Assembly (NCBI GenBank): GCA_018672815.1
Contig: JABHDX010000018.1
Span: forward strand, 1-6,175
Direction of reading: 5' to 3'
Length of the DNA stretch: 6,175 nucleotides
From: Gammaproteobacteria bacterium
Lineage (GTDB): Bacteria; Pseudomonadota; Gammaproteobacteria; UBA11654
The notes beneath the pieces were generated by a model, which was not told the DNA's origin, did not search any database, and saw nothing but the letters and a program-made list of their open reading frames with translations. The position numbers and the translations under genes were made by a program. Each line of letters starts with the position of its first letter. The first letter of the stretch is position 1. Below are positions 5,155 through 6,175 of this stretch, in pieces.

Positions 5155-5903
5155 TTTGGACTGATGACAATAAATATTTATTCGATCTCAACGGATATAT
5201 AGTTATTAAAAATTATTTTGATCAAAAAAAAATTTCGAGAATGAGTTCTACCCTCAAATATCTGGAAACGTTGAATGAATACCCCTACCCAGTAACTCAT
5301 GGAAAGCCGCGTACTCAGGAGGAGTTATACTTATCAAACATCGCTGAATATGATAGTGATTTTAAATCTATAATCTGTGATCCTGGCATTTTAGAAGTGA
5401 TTGATAAAACTACTATGGGGTACTATCGGTTTAACCATTCCTATTCTATCTCGCACTGGGCAGGTGGTTCGACACACTTGCACATGGGTGGGTATCCAAT
5501 CCATCCAAAGGCTATCTACCAAGTCAAGAACGGTGATATTTTTTCGAGTCTGACAAAAGCGGTAATTCCCTTAGATAATCACAATGTCGAGGACGGATGT
5601 TTTTGTGTGGTCCCCGGATCTCATAAAGCTAATTTTGACAATAGGTATAATTTGGGCAATCCGAGTGATCATCCTGCCATTCAACCTCTTCCTGCGCAGC
5701 CAGGCGACCTGATAATATTCACCGAAGCTTTACAGCATGGTGGCTTAAATAATATTAGTAACAATGCAAGGAGAACAGCCTATTACTGTTATAGTGTGGG
5801 AAGTATGCCAGATTGGGGTTCGTTGCATCTTCATTGTAGCCAAGATCTATATAAATCAGAAGATGATTTATTACGCGAAACTGTACGATTAAAGATAGGA
5901 TAG
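5151..5903 (+). CDS. PhyH-family (phytanoyl-CoA dioxygenase-like) Fe(II)/2-oxoglutarate oxygenase, atypical metal site
   Basis: A 250-residue protein with the PhyH double-stranded beta-helix. It opens with the usual helix and strand (LFDLNGYIVIKNYF, 10-23). The region STHLHMGGYP (107-116) stands where the HxD ligands are expected, then GCFCVVPGSHKANF (149-162), PGDLIIFTEALQHGG (184-198) and NARRTAYYCYS (205-215). H196 is the distal Fe ligand and R207, 11 residues on, the 2-oxoglutarate-binding Arg. The first motif gives H111-M-G113, or H109-L-H111, but no carboxylate. It resembles a PhyH subgroup with a LHGG motif. Characterised members hydroxylate, epoxidise or halogenate small molecules; the substrate here is unknown, with a sugar or acyl group of the glycan likely from context. 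It has no signal peptide. Its stop is two bases from the next start. The gene is intact although both neighbours are broken, which suggests selection or recent arrival. Confidence 0.88.
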   Translation: MIWTDDNKYLFDLNGYIVIKNYFDQKKISRMSSTLKYLETLNEYPYPVTHGKPRTQEELYLSNIAEYDSDFKSIICDPGILEVIDKTTMGYYRFNHSYSISHWAGGSTHLHMGGYPIHPKAIYQVKNGDIFSSLTKAVIPLDNHNVEDGCFCVVPGSHKANFDNRYNLGNPSDHPAIQPLPAQPGDLIIFTEALQHGGLNNISNNARRTAYYCYSVGSMPDWGSLHLHCSQDLYKSEDDLLRETVRLKIG

Positions 5904-5905
5904 GT

Positions 5906-6039
5906 ATGAAAATTCTAATAACTGGAATCACTGGCTTTGTAGGTCTCACCCTGCAGATTTATTTTTAGATAAAGGCTTAAGTAGCTTATCAAATAAGCAA
6001 CCCCACTATCAAATAATTAATTTCTATACTCCCAAATAA
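5906..6039 (+). pseudogene. Remnant of an NAD-dependent sugar-nucleotide epimerase/dehydratase N-terminus, frameshifted
   Basis: ATG 5906 opens MKILITGITGFVG, the Rossmann GxxGFxG loop of extended SDRs such as GDP-mannose 4,6-dehydratase and UDP-hexose epimerases, but the frame stops at TAG 5966. Adding one base at about 5943/5944 restores VGSHPADLFLDKGL, the family's next helix, continuing in the second frame to TAA 6037-6039. After GL the sequence (SSLSNKQPHYQ...) is not convincing and the remaining ~280 residues are missing, so this is frameshift plus truncation, not merely a read error. AGGA (5897-5900) precedes the start by 5 nt and the PhyH stop by one codon, so the gene was once coupled to the oxygenase and probably belonged to its pathway. 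Confidence 0.78.
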
Positions 6040-6046
6040 TATTTTT

Positions 6047-6089
6047 AATCTTGAAAACATTTAATATCTAATCCTAATCAAGATTTTTT
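6047..6089 (+). terminator. Possible intrinsic terminator at the end of the PhyH unit
   Basis: AATCTTGA (6047-6054) pairs with TCAAGATT (6078-6085), followed by four more T residues (T6 run 6084-6089). The loop is long (23 nt) and the stem AT-rich, so strength is doubtful. The position fits the end of the phyH transcript. Confidence 0.4.
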
Positions 6090-6175
6090 CGTCTGGTATA
6101 ACATTACTTGTAATCAACTTATCAAAATATATTACTTAATGATTAAATAATGTCTTTTCCCTGCTGCTAGTTATG
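6090..6175. other. AT-rich tail with no recognisable gene
   Basis: Neither strand shows a recognisable family. A 31-codon open stretch on + (6055-6150, reading NPNQDFFVWYNIT in its middle) has no start and overlaps the terminator-like hairpin. It could be further gene debris but cannot be identified. A short arm ATTAC/GTAAT occurs at 6103-6114. Confidence 0.35.

Noticed and set aside
5755..5949. A 64-codon minus-strand frame across the end of the PhyH gene
   Set aside because: It is opposite the conserved ARRTAYYCYS region and the epimerase start; no motif.
5990..6130. Minus-strand frames of 23-24 codons in the tail, one starting MFSRLKILFG
   Set aside because: They are too short, unrecognised and partly opposite the epimerase remnant; expected by chance at this base composition.
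1..6175. CRISPR array, tRNA, rRNA, insertion sequence or transposase
   Set aside because: No regularly spaced repeats, tRNA-like cloverleaf, conserved rRNA stretch or transposase-like frame was seen on either strand.

Overview
The window is a 6.2 kb, AT-rich piece of a bacterial surface-polysaccharide locus of the O-antigen, capsule or exopolysaccharide type. Every recognisable gene is on the + strand. The mix of an FkbM-type methyltransferase, a GT4 glycosyltransferase, a cupin sugar epimerase and remnants of a GT2 glycosyltransferase, cysQ and a sugar-nucleotide epimerase suggests a Gram-negative host. A marine or aquatic gammaproteobacterium is my guess from gene style only; nothing here fixes the taxon.

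Layout. Bases 1-1813 hold the end of an FkbM methyltransferase overlapped by 4 bp by a GT4 glycosyltransferase, followed by a strong AT-rich hairpin (1832-1863) that probably closes that transcript. Bases 1950-4775 hold four small enzymes in a row: a VOC-fold protein, two short-chain dehydrogenases/reductases (SDRs) and an RmlC-like cupin epimerase. Their spacers are 60-130 bp and rich in tiny stop-start-coupled reading frames and hairpins. Bases 4776-5150 are a graveyard: the first ~40 codons of a GT2 glycosyltransferase, interrupted by a stop, meet a frameshifted internal fragment of cysQ at a hairpin. An intact PhyH-family oxygenase (5151-5903) with a strong ribosome binding site follows. 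Two bases after its stop begins a frameshifted, truncated NAD-dependent epimerase/dehydratase (5906-6039). The last ~135 bases hold a probable terminator and no recognisable gene.

Working together (inference). The GT4 and FkbM proteins would assemble and methylate the glycan. The VOC, SDR, SDR, cupin and PhyH enzymes look like a tailoring set that makes an unusual sugar or acyl substituent, which I cannot match to a pathway I know. Four of these five differ from the textbook active site by eye: a swapped metal-ligand pair in the VOC protein, Thr for the catalytic Ser in the second SDR, Leu for the catalytic Tyr in the RmlC-like protein, and no HxD carboxylate in the PhyH protein. These are the main leads. 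The three gene remnants around the oxygenase show that the locus has been reshuffled by recombination and is partly decaying.
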